Of a DNA stretch of 64,000 bases, positions 11,621 to 23,344 are shown in pieces (positions within the stretch are counted from its first letter, which is position 1; each line of letters starts with the position of its first letter). The DNA is from Diphasiastrum complanatum (lineage: Eukaryota > Streptophyta > Lycopodiopsida > Lycopodiales > Lycopodiaceae), in contig CM055110.1 of assembly GCA_029204225.1 (NCBI GenBank), forward strand, positions 15,841,306 to 15,905,305. The letters are read 5' to 3'. The translations under genes and the position numbers were made by a program. The notes under the pieces were generated by a model. It saw only the letters and a list, made by a program, of their open reading frames with translations, was not told where the DNA came from and made no database searches.

Positions 11621-12754
11621 CTACATACTAGCCCTCTTGATCACTTCTTGTGAGTCCTGCTCGCCTCGTCGTCGTGTCGTCTGCTTTTGCTCGCCCATCT
11701 TCCGGCCCAGGTCTTCAAAAACTTGGAAGCGGAGCTTACTTTCGAAATTGAGGGTGCCCATATATTCTCTTATCTTTTCTACGAAGCCCATTTCCTGCCA
11801 GTCTTCCACCATGGTCACATAGCGTGACGACATGAAGGCTGCTCTGTAGTATAGCCTGGCCATCATTTCATGGTCTTCTTTCGACTGGAAGGCGACATTT
11901 GGGTTGATTTTGATGGGCTCCAAGCCTCGATCCCAGTAACAATCTTGTTGCATCAAGAAGGCCATGGATCTGCAATACTCGGCACTTTCCTGCATGCAAA
12001 GATCGGCACTTGATTTGTATTTATGTCCGAAGTCGAGTAACTGCAGCCTCAGATCATCTGGGGAGGTTCTCTCTGAAATTCCTGGAATGAGTGGCCAATT
12101 TACTAACTCCACTCAAGGCTTTTCCACCGGCCATGGGTTTCTGCGTTTGAGTGGCATGTAGAAAGGATCCACTCGCTTCTATGTCGGTGCCTTCAAATAC
12201 TCTTGAAGCCGCCTGCTATCTTTCAGGACTTTAGTCCGCCATTCTGGCTGCGGTTATAGCGCGGCAATGATCTCGACCCTGGTGGAATATTGGCTTTGAT
12301 CAATGTCTTCTTTGCCTTCCCTCATGTTGGGAGGGTATTTCCTCTCAAATTTCTCTGACTCTCTTGTGTCGGTCAGTTTGCCTCTGGGCCTAGTAGGGGA
12401 AGTTGTCCTGCGCAGTTGGGATGGCCTTGCCAGATAATCATCTAAGGCCTTGGTGCTCGTATCTTTCTCTTTTGTTTGCTCACTTGTCGACGGCTCAGTT
12501 GCACCCGTGTCTGGTCTGGACGAGAGCCTTCTCGTTTCTGGTTGGTCTGCCAATAAGTCATCATCACCCCCCATGTCGGTGTTAGTTTTTGGAAGGTCGG
12601 GCATGGAATGATCTGGGGAGAGAGGTGCGGGGGTGATAGGTTTAGGAGGAGGCGGAATCAACAAGTTATACATAGCACCGGGGGAGTGGAGTTGTTGGAG
12701 GAACTCGTCCCGTCGGGCTTTGTAGGTGTCAGCTGGACCTTTTGATGAGCCCAT
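11621..12754 (-). CDS. Extra ORF B of the gypsy element (downstream of integrase)
   Basis: Two minus-strand frames, 12754-12254 (166 aa) and 12112-11621 (163 aa), appear to be one coding unit broken by a stop or frameshift near 12250-12115. The first starts MGSSKGPADTYKARRDEF and is Pro/Ser/Thr-rich and hydrophilic. The second contains WPLIPGISERTSPDDL and many aromatic and charged residues, suggesting a folded domain. I recognise no catalytic motif. Position between integrase and the 3' LTR fits the additional ORFs described in Tat-lineage gypsy elements. Function unknown. Confidence 0.5.
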
Positions 12755-12868
12755 TATTTTGCTAGGAGGTGATGAAGAGAGGGGAGATGGAAGAATTGGG
12801 TAAGTTGGAATGAATGTTTCAGAGAAATTAAATGCAGAGTAGGAGGAAGGGTTAAAGGTGGGAGGGGG

Positions 12869-15064
12869 TCAAGGAAAAGTCATGGAAGCAGCACCGACTC
12901 TCTGGCCACCCAATCCTGAGCTACTGTGTGAAGGGTGGGTTTGCCCGTCTTGATTTCCTGCACAATCATTCCCATCATCATCCCGCGGCTTTGTTGATTG
13001 AGCACCTGCTTGAGCCTTGCACGCCGTGTCCCATAGTTGGTTCACCTTGTCCAAGACTTGCTGCAGGGCCTTCGTAGTATCTTCCAACTGATTCTGGGAC
13101 TCCAGGATGATCTTCTCTTGTTTAGACACAATGTTTTCAAAATTTCGCTTTTCGGCTTCCCGTTCCTGGATCAGCCTTACGTATTTTTCCATCCGGATGG
13201 TTGAGGCCTGTGGGGCCTGGAATTGAATGTCCTCGGGCTAGACTAAGAGGTGCAACGACTGTCATTGCACTCGATGATCCATCTCGTACTTGGTCGATTT
13301 GGACCATCTGGTGCTTTAGTTGCTGCTGGACCTCTTCCAAAGTGGACTTCTGCCCGGCCATCACGGATTTGGTTTCCGCTGTTTCTTTCTCTTTCTCTTT
13401 GACCAGCCTTTGATATCGCACAATCTCTTGGTATTGATGCTGGACTCTGCTCTCGATCATTTGGTGTTGGCTCACCAACCAATGCATGTGGTAGCTCATT
13501 TCGGATAGGCCAATCCTCGAGCGCTTGGCTGCTTCAGTGAGCTTTTCAGGGTTAGTGAGGGTTGGGTACTGATCTGGAGTGTGGGATGGTGAGGCTAAAC
13601 CAAAAAATAAACGTGGTGTTAGAACTGAAGATGGAGGTGGAGGTGGAGGTGGAGGGAGTGAAGGGATGATGTTAGTGACTGTTGTGGTGGTGGTAGTTAG
13701 TGGAGGGGTCTGACTTCTTCCTGGCTGCGTCTCCTTTTCTGGCTCGTCGTCGCTCATTTCCATCAGGTCCTTAGCATCAAAATATTGCGACGTGTCCAGT
13801 GTGTGGACTTGTTGGGCCTGTGGTTGTTGAGCCGCTTCTGTGTTCTGGGGACTGGATATCCCCACTCCTCCCCCCCCCAAAAAAAAAATTTGGGCCAGTG
13901 GTGATGTTGGTGGTGTTGGCGTAGTAATCAGTGTGGGTGGGGTGGTGGCTTTATCTGATTGACCTGTGGCTTGAGTTACTGTCGTATCAGTTGGTTGTGT
14001 AGATGTAGTTGCTCCATCAGCCCCGTCGATGACATGTGAGAGTGACGAGTGTTGTTGTGATGCTGTGGATGGGCTTCCAGCATTTGAGGTGGAACCATCT
14101 GAAACTGATCCCACCGGTGATGTGCTCCCAACTTGAAGCTTCTCTTGCCTCCATTGTTGCCGTGTGCCCGACAACTGAGCCTTTGAGGTATCTGCGTGTT
14201 GAGCTCCAGAAGTTGCAGCTGTTTGTGGATCCTGTGGTGGGCTTCTTGGCTTCTGCACCAGAGAGAGGATACTGGTGTTGACTCGTTTAGCCTGGGATCT
14301 TGATGGTGAAGTGTTCCTTGCACGCTTGGATTTCTTATGTGCAATGGAGATTTTCCATGCCCTTGTCCACAAGCTGCAATTGTTGTTGAAGCTTTGGCCC
14401 GTTCTGTACTTGGTGAAGAGTGATATCTGTCATCAGATATCCCAATACTGTGATGGGCTACTTGTTGATAATGCACTCATGAAGACAATTCGAAACAAAC
14501 TGTGCCCAATCATAGAGATTCTGGGAGTGTAGTCGTGAATCTGCCATCATGTGAAATAGGGACATGTACCCTCTACAACTTTTTCCTTGGTCGTTGTGTG
14601 CACTTTGTCAAGTACGCACATGCCGCTTGTAATTGGGAGTCATTGATTGCGTCAACTCGATACACGTCCTTGTTTTTTCAGTTTGCTACTGATGGATCAA
14701 TAAATTTGAAATATGCCGTCTGCTCGATTTTCTTAAGTGTTCTCGTGATAGCATTGGGTCCTCTTGGGAACCCAAAAGGTTGCAAGTCGGCCGGTGCAAA
14801 TGATAGGTTGTAAACATAGTTCCTCACAATAGGGACTATTAGCTGGCACGACCTTGCAGTAGCATTGTAGTTGGTGTAGATCATGTGCATGAGATAGGGG
14901 CTTTGATACCCCATTAGGACAGGCATTTGGAACTCAATTGCTTGAAGGAAAGGTGTTGCCTGTTGGTAACAGTGTTGCATTTCTGTAATGTCCAATGTGG
15001 ATAAGTGGATGTCGAGCTTATTGGTTGCGGGGTCATCAGAGCTGGAGGCAGGGTTGGTAGACAT
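12869..15064 (-). CDS. Extra ORF A of the gypsy element: acidic/Pro-rich protein with coiled coil, frameshifted
   Basis: Reading starts best at the ATG at 15064 (MSTNPASSSDDPATNKLD), although the frame is open upstream through the minisatellite to 15631. After a stop near 14678 the frame resumes with KDVYRVDAINDSQL and NLYDWAQFVSNCLHE, and continues at 14372-13137 (411 aa). This part is rich in Pro, Thr, Ser and Gln, with a run of ten prolines. The coiled-coil-like end runs on at 13192-12869 (EKYVRLIQEREAEKRNF). The first ~250 residues might be the plant-transposon protein domain found in extra ORFs of Tat/Ogre elements; that is inference. No enzyme motif is visible. Confidence 0.5.
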
Positions 15065-15112
15065 GATGAAGAAATTGGAAAAAGAGAGAAACAAATAATC
15101 TGGAAAAAGGGT

Positions 15113-15490
15113 GTCGGTGGAAATGGGAGCGGAGGGCGTCGGTTGAGATGGGAGCAGAGGGCGTCGGCTGAGATGGAAGGAAAAGGTGTCGGCTGAGATG
15201 GAATGAAAATGCGTCGGTTGAGATGGAGTGGAAAAGGCGTCGGCTGAGATGGAAGGAAAAGGCGTCGGCTGAGATGGAAGGAAAATGCGTCGGCTGAGAT
15301 GGAGTGGAAAAGGCATCGGCTGAGATGGAGGAAAATGCGTTGGCTGAGATGGAGTGGAAAAGGCGTCGGCTGAGATGGAAGGAAAATGTGTCGGCTGAGA
15401 TGGAAGGAAAATGCGTCGGCTGAGATGGAGTGGAAAAGGCGTTGGTTGAGATGGAGGGAAAATGCGTCGGCTGAGATGGAGTGAAAGGAA
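15113..15490. repeat. Minisatellite 1: about 15 units of 24-26 bp
   Basis: The unit is roughly GTCGGCTGAGATGGAAGGAA plus A/G-rich bases and a G/T-G-C ending. Units alternate between GGAAGGAAAA and GGAGTGGAAAA types. On minus the array is translated as repeating PSQPTHFP / SISADAF blocks in a frame open to 15631, so it could be read through as a low-complexity N-terminal extension. Confidence 0.95.
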
Positions 15491-15792
15491 TGGACTGTGA
15501 GAAACTGAGGATGGGAAGGAGGGTGTGTGAAAGTGGAGGTGTTGTGGATGGAAGGGATTAGGAATCGAAGTATGGTGTGAACAATGGGTTGTAGAGGTTC
15601 CGAAAAAGAAGATGTGGGTATACGGTTGCAACTAAGCAGAAGAGGTTAAGACAGTTGTTTAGAGAGGATGAAAGTGTGGAAGATTAAAAGTTGATGCTCA
15701 ATAGTGTAACAGAAGCGTTTGGAATGCTTGCGTGACACTACCCCTCAGCATGCAAAATGTATCAAATGCAACTAAGTGGAGATGTGGATCCC

Positions 15793-16134
15793 GTCGGTTG
15801 AGATTGAAGTGAATTTCGTCGGTTGAGATTGAAGTGGATCCCGTCGGTTGAGATTGAAGCGGATCCCATCGGTTGAGATTGAAGTGAATTTCGTCGGTTG
15901 AGATTAAAGCGGATCCCGTCGATTGAGATTGAAGCGGATCCCGTCGGTTGAGATTGAAGTGAATTCCGTCGGTTGAGATTGCAGCGGATCCCGTCAGTTG
16001 AAATTGAAGTAAATTCCGTCGGTTGAGATTGAAGTGGATCCCGTCAGTTCAGATTGAAGCGGATCCCGTCGGTTGAGATTGAAGTGAATCTCGTTGGTTG
16101 AGATTGAAGCGGATCCCGTCGGTTGAGATTTGTC
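15793..16134. repeat. Minisatellite 2: about 14 units of exactly 25 bp
   Basis: The unit GTCGGTTGAGATTGAAG plus eight bases alternates between endings CGGATCCC or TGGATCCC and TGAATTTC or TGAATTCC, so many copies carry BamHI- or EcoRI-like hexamers. The GTCGGYTGAGAT core is shared with minisatellite 1, 300 bp to the left, so both derive from one ancestral unit. It lies just downstream of the integrase stop in element orientation. Confidence 0.95.
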
Positions 16135-16469
16135 AAAACCTCAATATGAAGGAATGGATCTGTTGTATGCAAGTGACGAACTTCAAGGGAAAAAAAATGA
16201 TTGCGGCCCAGAGTAGAAGTTCTTATGAAAATAGTGTATCCCCAGGGATGTTTGTATGCCGGAGATACCAGTTAGACACAAAGATGAGGTGGCTAAAGTG
16301 TGAGAACTAGTTCCTATGGTGTAGCCTATCATTTGTTGATCTAGGACCTTCATGACCCATGAGTATGTACAGGAAGGAAACGAGGCATGCAAAACTAGAA
16401 GTAAAAATAAAATAAAATTAAAAATAATAGAATAAAGAGAAATGTAGAATATGTACTAGGGAAAAGATG

Positions 16470-17312
16470 TTAAATTGGGTCAACAAAGAACAACTCTTTG
16501 TAATACCGCCGTAGACGACCACCGTTTACGACAGTGTCTAGGAGTATCCCGTCAAGTGTTCGTAATTGGATGGCACCATTAGGAAAATTCTTATTAATAA
16601 CGTATGGCCCCTCACTTTTGAACTTCAATTTGTCGGGGTGCTTCTTTGATGTATAAAGAAGCACCTGGTCACCTAAGTGTAGATCTTTATTGCGCAGGTG
16701 ACGGTCATGCCAGGCCTTTTGGTGTCGTTTGTTAACTAGTTGTGCGTGATAAGATATTAGTCTTGTCTCGCATAACCGGGCTAACGTAAATAGCCTGGTT
16801 TTGACTTGTTGTTCTATTAAAGCCTTTTCACAGAGATCTGTTGAAAAAGCTTCTGTAACTCTTAGCGAAGGTACTAAGAATTCTACGGGCATTACCACCT
16901 CTTGACCATTTACTAAGTGGAAAGGTGTAAGCCACCCAGTGGCTTTCTTCGGAGTGGTGCGATAAGCCCAGATAGCTGAGAAAAGTTTTGTTTCCCAATC
17001 AGAACGACTAGTTTCAACTATTTTGGTTAAAATTTTACAGATCGTCTTGTTAGTTGATTCAGCCTGACCATTACACCTAGGATAGTTCGGTGTACTTTTT
17101 CTATGAACGACAAGGTAATGGCGTAGGAGATTATCAATGACAACATTTAAAAAATGCGTGTCGCGATCACTAACAAGCTCTATGGGACAGCCAAAACGGG
17201 TAATAATGTTTTCGTAAAGAAAACGTGCAACTGTTCTTGCGTTGGCGTCCTTCGTTGCTCGAGCCTCCACCCACTTAGTGGCGTAATCTGTGGCTATGAG
17301 GATGTATCGAGC
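16470..17312 (-). pseudogene. Ty3/gypsy integrase, N-terminally truncated
   Basis: A 291-codon frame reads YILIATDYATKWVEA (first catalytic Asp), ELVSDRDTHFLN (second Asp), and YPRCNGQAESTNK (catalytic Glu), so the whole DDE triad is kept. The C-terminal GPY/F module is visible as KFKSEGPYVINKNFPNGA and LRTLDG. The zinc-binding HHCC N-terminus is missing: the frame joins filler DNA at 17313-17345 and then a truncated 5' LTR. In an intact element the protein would insert the cDNA into the chromosome. Despite the open frame it cannot be made as part of a normal polyprotein. Confidence 0.9.
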
Positions 17313-17345
17313 TTGACTGATTGACTGATTGATTAACTGATTCAA

Positions 17346-17750
17346 GCTCCCTCACAAGAGAGGGGGGCCCTTAAATAAGCAAGAAGGCTGCCCATGTGGA
17401 GCCCTTGCGGCGATTCCACCAAATTACAAATTACATGTGGAATTTGCCCTTCTACTAAAGGTCGCCATCAAAAGGTGGCTCACTCTAACTAATTTAAGGG
17501 GGGTCTGCCTTTATTTACAATGCCTAGGAAATATTACTAGCTCATACATGGCCATTCCTTCTTTGGGATACACCATGTAGGCTCACATAGATAACTCACT
17601 GTCTTCCTAGATAGTACTTCCTCGGCTCTCATGCTCGACTCTCAGCTTCTGCTGCTCTCTTCCTTCTGAGACCTCCTCTGTCATGGGTGAGAGATAACTT
17701 GTATCTTCAGCTTGGCTCGGCACTTGGAGATTCTCTAGAATCTGCTAACA
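17346..17750 (-). repeat. Truncated 5' LTR of the same gypsy element
   Basis: Matches 11058-11462 over 405 ungapped bases, with the element-outer end CTAACA at 17745-17750. The inner 574 bp of the LTR, the primer-binding site, gag, protease, RT, RNase H and the integrase N-terminus are deleted. Flanks (CTTCT before 10484, ATATA after 17750) do not match, so the target duplication is lost or the ends come from different insertions. Confidence 0.85.
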
Positions 17751-17888
17751 ATATACCATTATAACAAAGTATGAACCAACTATTGGTTGGAAGTTAAAAG
17801 TTGCTTCAAGAGGATTTGAAATTGTATTGAACGAATTTCTTTGGGACATAGTCCTAATATGGTAGACCAGCCCTCGGGTATTTGAGAT

Positions 17889-18307
17889 TGTTGGTCATGC
17901 CATGATTTAATTCCATGTCAAGACCAGTTTGTGACTAATAACCTTGAGAGGACCCAGACACTCTAATTGAGACATATGGAGTATTGCATGTCTGTGTGAC
18001 AGATATAGGCAGGAGGACTGCATGAAGAGATGTGATCTATTTATAATTGACCTGCATGGAGATTGCATGGTTACATGCACATGACTCTACTCTCTATATA
18101 AGGAGGTGGGGATTCTCCCGTCGACATATTGGGTTTAGATTACCAAGTTCTCTCTTCTCCTCTTGCTTCACATGGCATGACTTGGGGGCTAGATCCAGTT
18201 TTGATCTAGGATTGGTTGGGCGGTTTGGCTCCATAGTCTCTTCTATTGTGTTTTCCTATCCTCATCTTAGGGGCAATCATGTGGGTTCTTTCCATTGGTA
18301 TCAGAGC
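17889..18307 (+). repeat. LTR end with Met-tRNA primer-binding site
   Basis: TGGTATCAGAGC at 18296-18307 is the standard plant LTR primer-binding site, complementary to initiator Met-tRNA. Upstream lies LTR-like sequence with CTCTATATAAGG (TATA box) near 18092-18103, ending ...TTCCA at 18294. A possible LTR start is TGTTGGTCATGCC near 17889. No coding region of the element follows. Confidence 0.55.
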
Positions 18308-21300
18308 CTGGCTAAGATGCAACTTTGGATAGGTTGGAGATGAGCTCTACATCAATTTGGAAGCTTGGAGCACTTGGATTTACATCCCGATTTGGAGTGC
18401 TGATTTCTCAATGGTTGATTGGAATTTGAATTCACAAATTCTGGTTTTGAGCCAGCTTTTATCAAGAATGGTAGAGTGCTCTATTACGAGTCTGTTCTTG
18501 TGAGAGTTGCTTAGAATTTGGTGTTAAATTCATGTCCAATTTTTTGTTTTCTGAGGAAGTTCCAAAGTTGTAGATTGATCTGCTTGATTCTGTAATTCAT
18601 CTGATTTCTTGTAGTCTAGTTCTACTTTGATGAAAATCACATACAGATGAGGTTTAAGCTGCATGCAATGATTCTTACTGTTAACAGTTATTTGGATTCA
18701 TGTTGATGGCTTAAGAGTAGACATCCAGTCATAATTCTGAAGTGTGCAAGCAGAGGATTAATATCAGGTTCCAGAAGACTTGCTAAGTTTAACGAGGAAG
18801 TAAAGTTGTTGAGGTGTATCCTCTATGTGATTACAAAGGATAGACTATGAGAGTGAGAGATTAATCTAATCCCTGGGCTGTGTGACAGCAACTAATCAAT
18901 ATTCTTTCTAAGTTCCTGCGAACCTACATGTTTGAGATTTATCTGTAGGTGAACCTAAGAAGAATTAATGATTTGGGATTAAGAGACTTGCAAGCAGGAA
19001 AATCCCTAGGAAACCTTCCTCCTTTTGAGGTTCGTTGTCTCTGTTGTGAAACTGATGTTTCTGCAAAATGGGGAAAGCTTGGAGTAGGATCATGACTGAA
19101 GTAACCCTTGTGGCAGAATGCATGTTTGAAAGTTAGAAGAAGAGCAGTAACCCTGTGATAGGACCATTAAAGCATGCTGCAAACCCCTTGTTTCGAACTC
19201 GTTCTTGGACTTCTGAGAATTCAGAACATCTGCTAAGGGCCATAAACAATCATTTCGGACTCCAGTGATTGTTTTGGTTGTAAGGTATCAAATAAGCAAA
19301 TCGATTGTGGCACTGTAGGCTGAGATTCAGGTCAGTCAGATGATCTGAAAGAGAATCAGCTACTATCCAAGCTTCTCATTGGTAGTAGATGGTCAGATGC
19401 TCGAGTCTGTTGCTCGTTTCATCCTTCTCTTCGGTGCAATTTTCTGTTTTGTGAAGGCGCTCTCCTGTTCTGGGTTGAATGGAAGGTGTTGCTGCATCTA
19501 GCATAAGACTTATGCAAGTCTCATCTCTTCTCCATGAGGGCATGAAGCAAAGGAATGTGATTGAACATTTGGAGCACAGATGGAAGCAGATCATCCTATG
19601 GTGAGAGGCAAGAGACAGTCGATCTCTGTTTGGTAGCGAAGGAGGAGTTTCTGGAACGAGCAGAAAAGGGGCAAATGCAGTTGCCCCGGAAAAGGGTGAG
19701 AAACCCTTAGGGTTTGCATGTGGTTTTTCAATCCCTTGGAAACAAGCTATTTTTTTTTTTTAAACTCGTGCTTGGGCTTCATGGCCTCCATGTGCAAAAA
19801 CCATGCTTTTGGCCTTGAGGACTGGTTATGCTTTTAACATACTATTTTTTTTCTTGGTTTGGAAAGATTTAGGCATTTTGCATCTGAAGGGAGTTTTTTC
19901 GAAGGAATTGGTTTTTCCCTCATTAGCTACTCTTCCGGTAACTACATGAAAAATGGCTAGAACTACCATGGGGGACGAGGTAAAATTATGCTATCCTAAT
20001 AGTTTGTCTATGAATTGGTTCATAGATTTAGGATGACGACATATTATTCGGTCCTTATGGTTTACCTTTCCAAAATGGTACCCAGTGAAAGAAAATTTAG
20101 TTTTTCTGGTACTGTGTTTGGAGGTGACTAAACTTTGGAAGCTAAGTTCTTCCCAAATTAAAAGTTAAAATTAATTTTTTTTTCTCTTTTATTGATTTTG
20201 AAGTTTAGTTAAAATTTAGAAGGGGTTACTTGTCTTGTATATTTCTAGTTGATATTAATCATTAGCAATGGGACAAGTTAACATTTGTACAAGATCCTCG
20301 TCAAAATTGATATTAAAACTGTCAAACAATATGAAATGACTAGATAACATGAGTGTGAATAGAACTCTTTATTTGATCAGTGGAATCTTGTTTGGATACA
20401 GGTTAAGAATTTCTAAAATCCTATTGGTAGGACTTCTATTCATGTAATTTCATATTTTAAGTTTGGATAGTTTTGTTAATAATGACAGAGTAATGCCAAA
20501 CCAGTCAATAAAAAAAAGAAACAGTCCAATTTTATTGGACAATTTGTAATTGATAGGAATTGATTAAAAGCATAAAACTGATTTCATTTCCAGTTAAATC
20601 CTATGGTGAATGATATGCAAAGGATCAGACTAAGTTTGGTTTTATACTAGTAGTTGATTTTTGTATATCGGTATTTCAGCCCAGGTAAACATTTACTAAT
20701 GTCGTTACGTCTTCTTAGTACCTTAGCTGAAATAGATTTTCAGGGAACTGAAAATTCTAAGGAGGGAAGAAGAGTGGACATCAGTGGTAGAGTGATTGGG
20801 AAATATATTTCGCAATTAGGATTTTGATAATCTCAGTAAATAATTGTTGGATACCAGTTATTAATTTCCTAGATAGAATTCATTTAGTTGAATTCATAGC
20901 TTATATCTTTGTAACCATTGAATTATCCACAGTTTTGGATGTCAATTGTGATGTTTAGAAGGGTCTAAACCTTCAGAGAGAAATGAATGATCTTGAGGTG
21001 GATGGAAGAGCGGCTCTATAGCAAGAAACACATTTCCTGGATGATTTGGATGTGGCCTACGCCTCCTGAAATGGTGAGACTTGTGAGTAGGCCTAGATTG
21101 TGGAGAAATGTCACCAAAAGGTGTAGCAAGGAAAAGATGATTTTGTCCCATTGTGGACATGGCAGGATTGTGTAGCTGCCATGGCATGTGTTCCAGTTCC
21201 TGCCTTTGTCCATGGTCTTTACCCCTGACTTTCTGAGTACCGCTACCACCTTATGGGAGAAATTCGCCATTAAGTGATGAGTATTCTAAGTTGGCACTCC

Positions 21301-22324
21301 CACTGAGCTTTGGATTTGAATGCAGCGAGTTGCTACCCACGTGACTTATGTAAGATTGTACAAAAGGAATTAGTAGTTCTTGATTCATCAAAGCTCTTCG
21401 CACTACAATGATGCTACTACTTGGGGAATGGGTTAAAAGTTTCGGGATCAAGCTCCAATGCAAGTAAGGTAAGAAAATATCCAGAAAATGTGGAAGCCTT
21501 GCATCCTGTTGATGATAAAACTACAAGGACTTCTATCATTATTGATTCTTACAGCATGCAGAGGAGGATCCATCCATAGTGATTCTTTCAGAATGAAGCC
21601 TTTTGAAGCAGCACAAAATACAATGGAGATCAATTGATATTCATGCTGACATCGACTTTGCGAATACAAATCAACTGATCAGAAGAAACAATGAAAAGCA
21701 GCCTATGAAGAGAGTCAACCCAATTTCTGATAGAAACATAAGAGCTCTGAATTTCAAGTGAGCTTTAAGTGGAATTCATGAGCAAGAAGACGGCCAGAAA
21801 GCACAAACTGTAGAACTTCACAAACATAATAAAAGACTATGTAGTCTGTAAAGAATATACCCAGCTAGTAACCGAAAAGAGATATATTTTCAGAATCTGA
21901 TCCAACAACTATATAAAGAGGACAACTCCATGAGTTCAGAGCGATTTACCGAACAATTTACGAAGAAAACTTCCATCTGCAAGTGCATCACCGAGCTTAA
22001 AAAGGAGAAATAGACAGTAGACTGTATAGGGAGCTAGTGATCTCTCCTTCTCCTTGGCTGATGAATTCCTGCTCTTCCAACTGTCCATGACTTTTCCAAG
22101 TTAAAGTGTTGATTCTCAGCCCTTCCTCTATTGGGACCGCAAGAAATGAATGATCTAGGTAGATGACCAGCGATGGAGAAGACCTAACAAGCTGCAAGAA
22201 GATTAGCAATGGCAAACGTTTTTTTTTCTTTTCTTTGCAAGAGTGTGACATTTTTCGTGGGCAGAGTGTGACATTTTCGACGACACAACGTGACATTTTT
22301 GACGGCAAAACACACATTTTCTCT
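18308..22324. other. Non-coding sequence, possibly leader of the preceding LTR element
   Basis: No domain or convincing reading frame was found in about 4 kb. Short frames at 19376-19594, 20942-21270 and 21251-21669 look random. A T-rich tract lies near 19751-19761. Three short repeats of GTGTGACATTTT-like sequence occur at about 22243-22310. Confidence 0.35.
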
Positions 22325-22600
22325 CTAAAATAGTTTTATACAATATATATATATATATATATATACCCTAGGATGATCTACCTTAGGCTTTTTCTTATAC
22401 AAAATCTTAAATGGTGTTTTTCTTCCTATTGCAAGATTAGGAAGCCTATTACAAAGATAGTTTGCACATGCAACTGCCTCTCCCCAAAACTCTTTAGGCA
22501 GATATATATACATAGTTGCAGTCGCGATATGCGAATCAAATCGTGAGTGATTTTGCAAATCTTTGGCCCATAAACCCAACGATTCATTGATTTTCTAGCA
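22325..22600 (-). pseudogene. Ty1/copia integrase fragment
   Basis: The minus frame reads LPKEFWGEAVACANYLCNRLPN, then GRKTPFKILYKKKPKVDH. This is the well-conserved copia integrase segment following the catalytic Glu (AVxxAxYLxNRLP ... TPFExxxGxKPxxxHLRVFG). The frame ends in a (TA)n tract at 22343-22365, where the next motif LRVFG should be. No catalytic residues are inside the fragment. Confidence 0.75.
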
Positions 22601-22700
22601 GAACGTCTTTTTTTATTACATGCAATATGGGTATCAGTAGAAAGAGAGAGAAAAAATGGTTACGATTCAAGTAGTTTAAAGTCCAATTCAAAGCAATTAT

Positions 22701-22835
22701 GTGAGATGCCATTCGCACAAGATGGATGATACTGCCAAAGTTATGACCCAATTTGGTCTAACATAATGATGTGAGATGCCATTCGCACAAAATGGATGGA
22801 TTTTTTTTGATACTGCCAAAGTTATGACCCGATTG
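22701..22835. repeat. Short tandem duplication, 70-bp period
   Basis: GTGAGATGCCATTCGCACAA at 22701 recurs at 22771, each followed by ATGGATG and the block ATACTGCCAAAGTTATGACC. The second copy has an inserted T-run. Confidence 0.85.
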
Positions 22836-23053
22836 GGATTAACATTCTATACACCTGATAAAAACTCCAATTTATTTTGTAGAGGACCTATGATCTTTTA
22901 TGTGCACATTTGGAGAAGAAGACCAAAAAGATGAAGAAAGAGACTCCACACCTTTTGAAACAGTAGTCCAACTTTTCTTTCAACTTGTAAGTTGAGATGC
23001 ACTCAATTAATTGGGCACTAAGATTGTGTTAAGAGTCCAAGCTTCAGAGAGAA

Positions 23054-23079
23054 GGGGGGGGGGGGGGGGGGGGGGGGGG
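23054..23079. repeat. Poly(G) tract, 26 bp
   Basis: An uninterrupted run of 26 G on plus. Such long G runs are rare in plant DNA and could form G-quadruplexes; an assembly or sequencing artefact in length is also possible. Confidence 0.9.
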
Positions 23080-23344
23080 TCTTCATTTCGAAAAAGTACA
23101 ATAATTATTTCACTTAGATTCCATTGTTAAATGTAAAGTGCTCCAATGTAGAGTGAGCTATATATGTCGCTAACCAGCTCTACGATTGACGGGATGAAGG
23201 AGAGTAAGACAAACAGACAACCACGATATGGTGTACCAAAGAAAGAGGAAATCAATACATGTAGGCATCAAACCCAAGTTTTATAATACATGTTCAGTTG
23301 CCAAGGGTGCCAAGGGACCAGCCAATGTTGCCACAATTATCAAT

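Noticed and set aside
15113-16134. Regularly spaced short repeats as a CRISPR array
   Set aside because: Units are directly tandem without unique spacers, the context is a plant retrotransposon, and no cas genes exist. They are minisatellites.
10484-17750. Recent intact LTR retrotransposon with matching target duplications
   Set aside because: Flanks differ (CTTCT versus ATATA), the right LTR is truncated and most of pol is missing; only a relic can be claimed.
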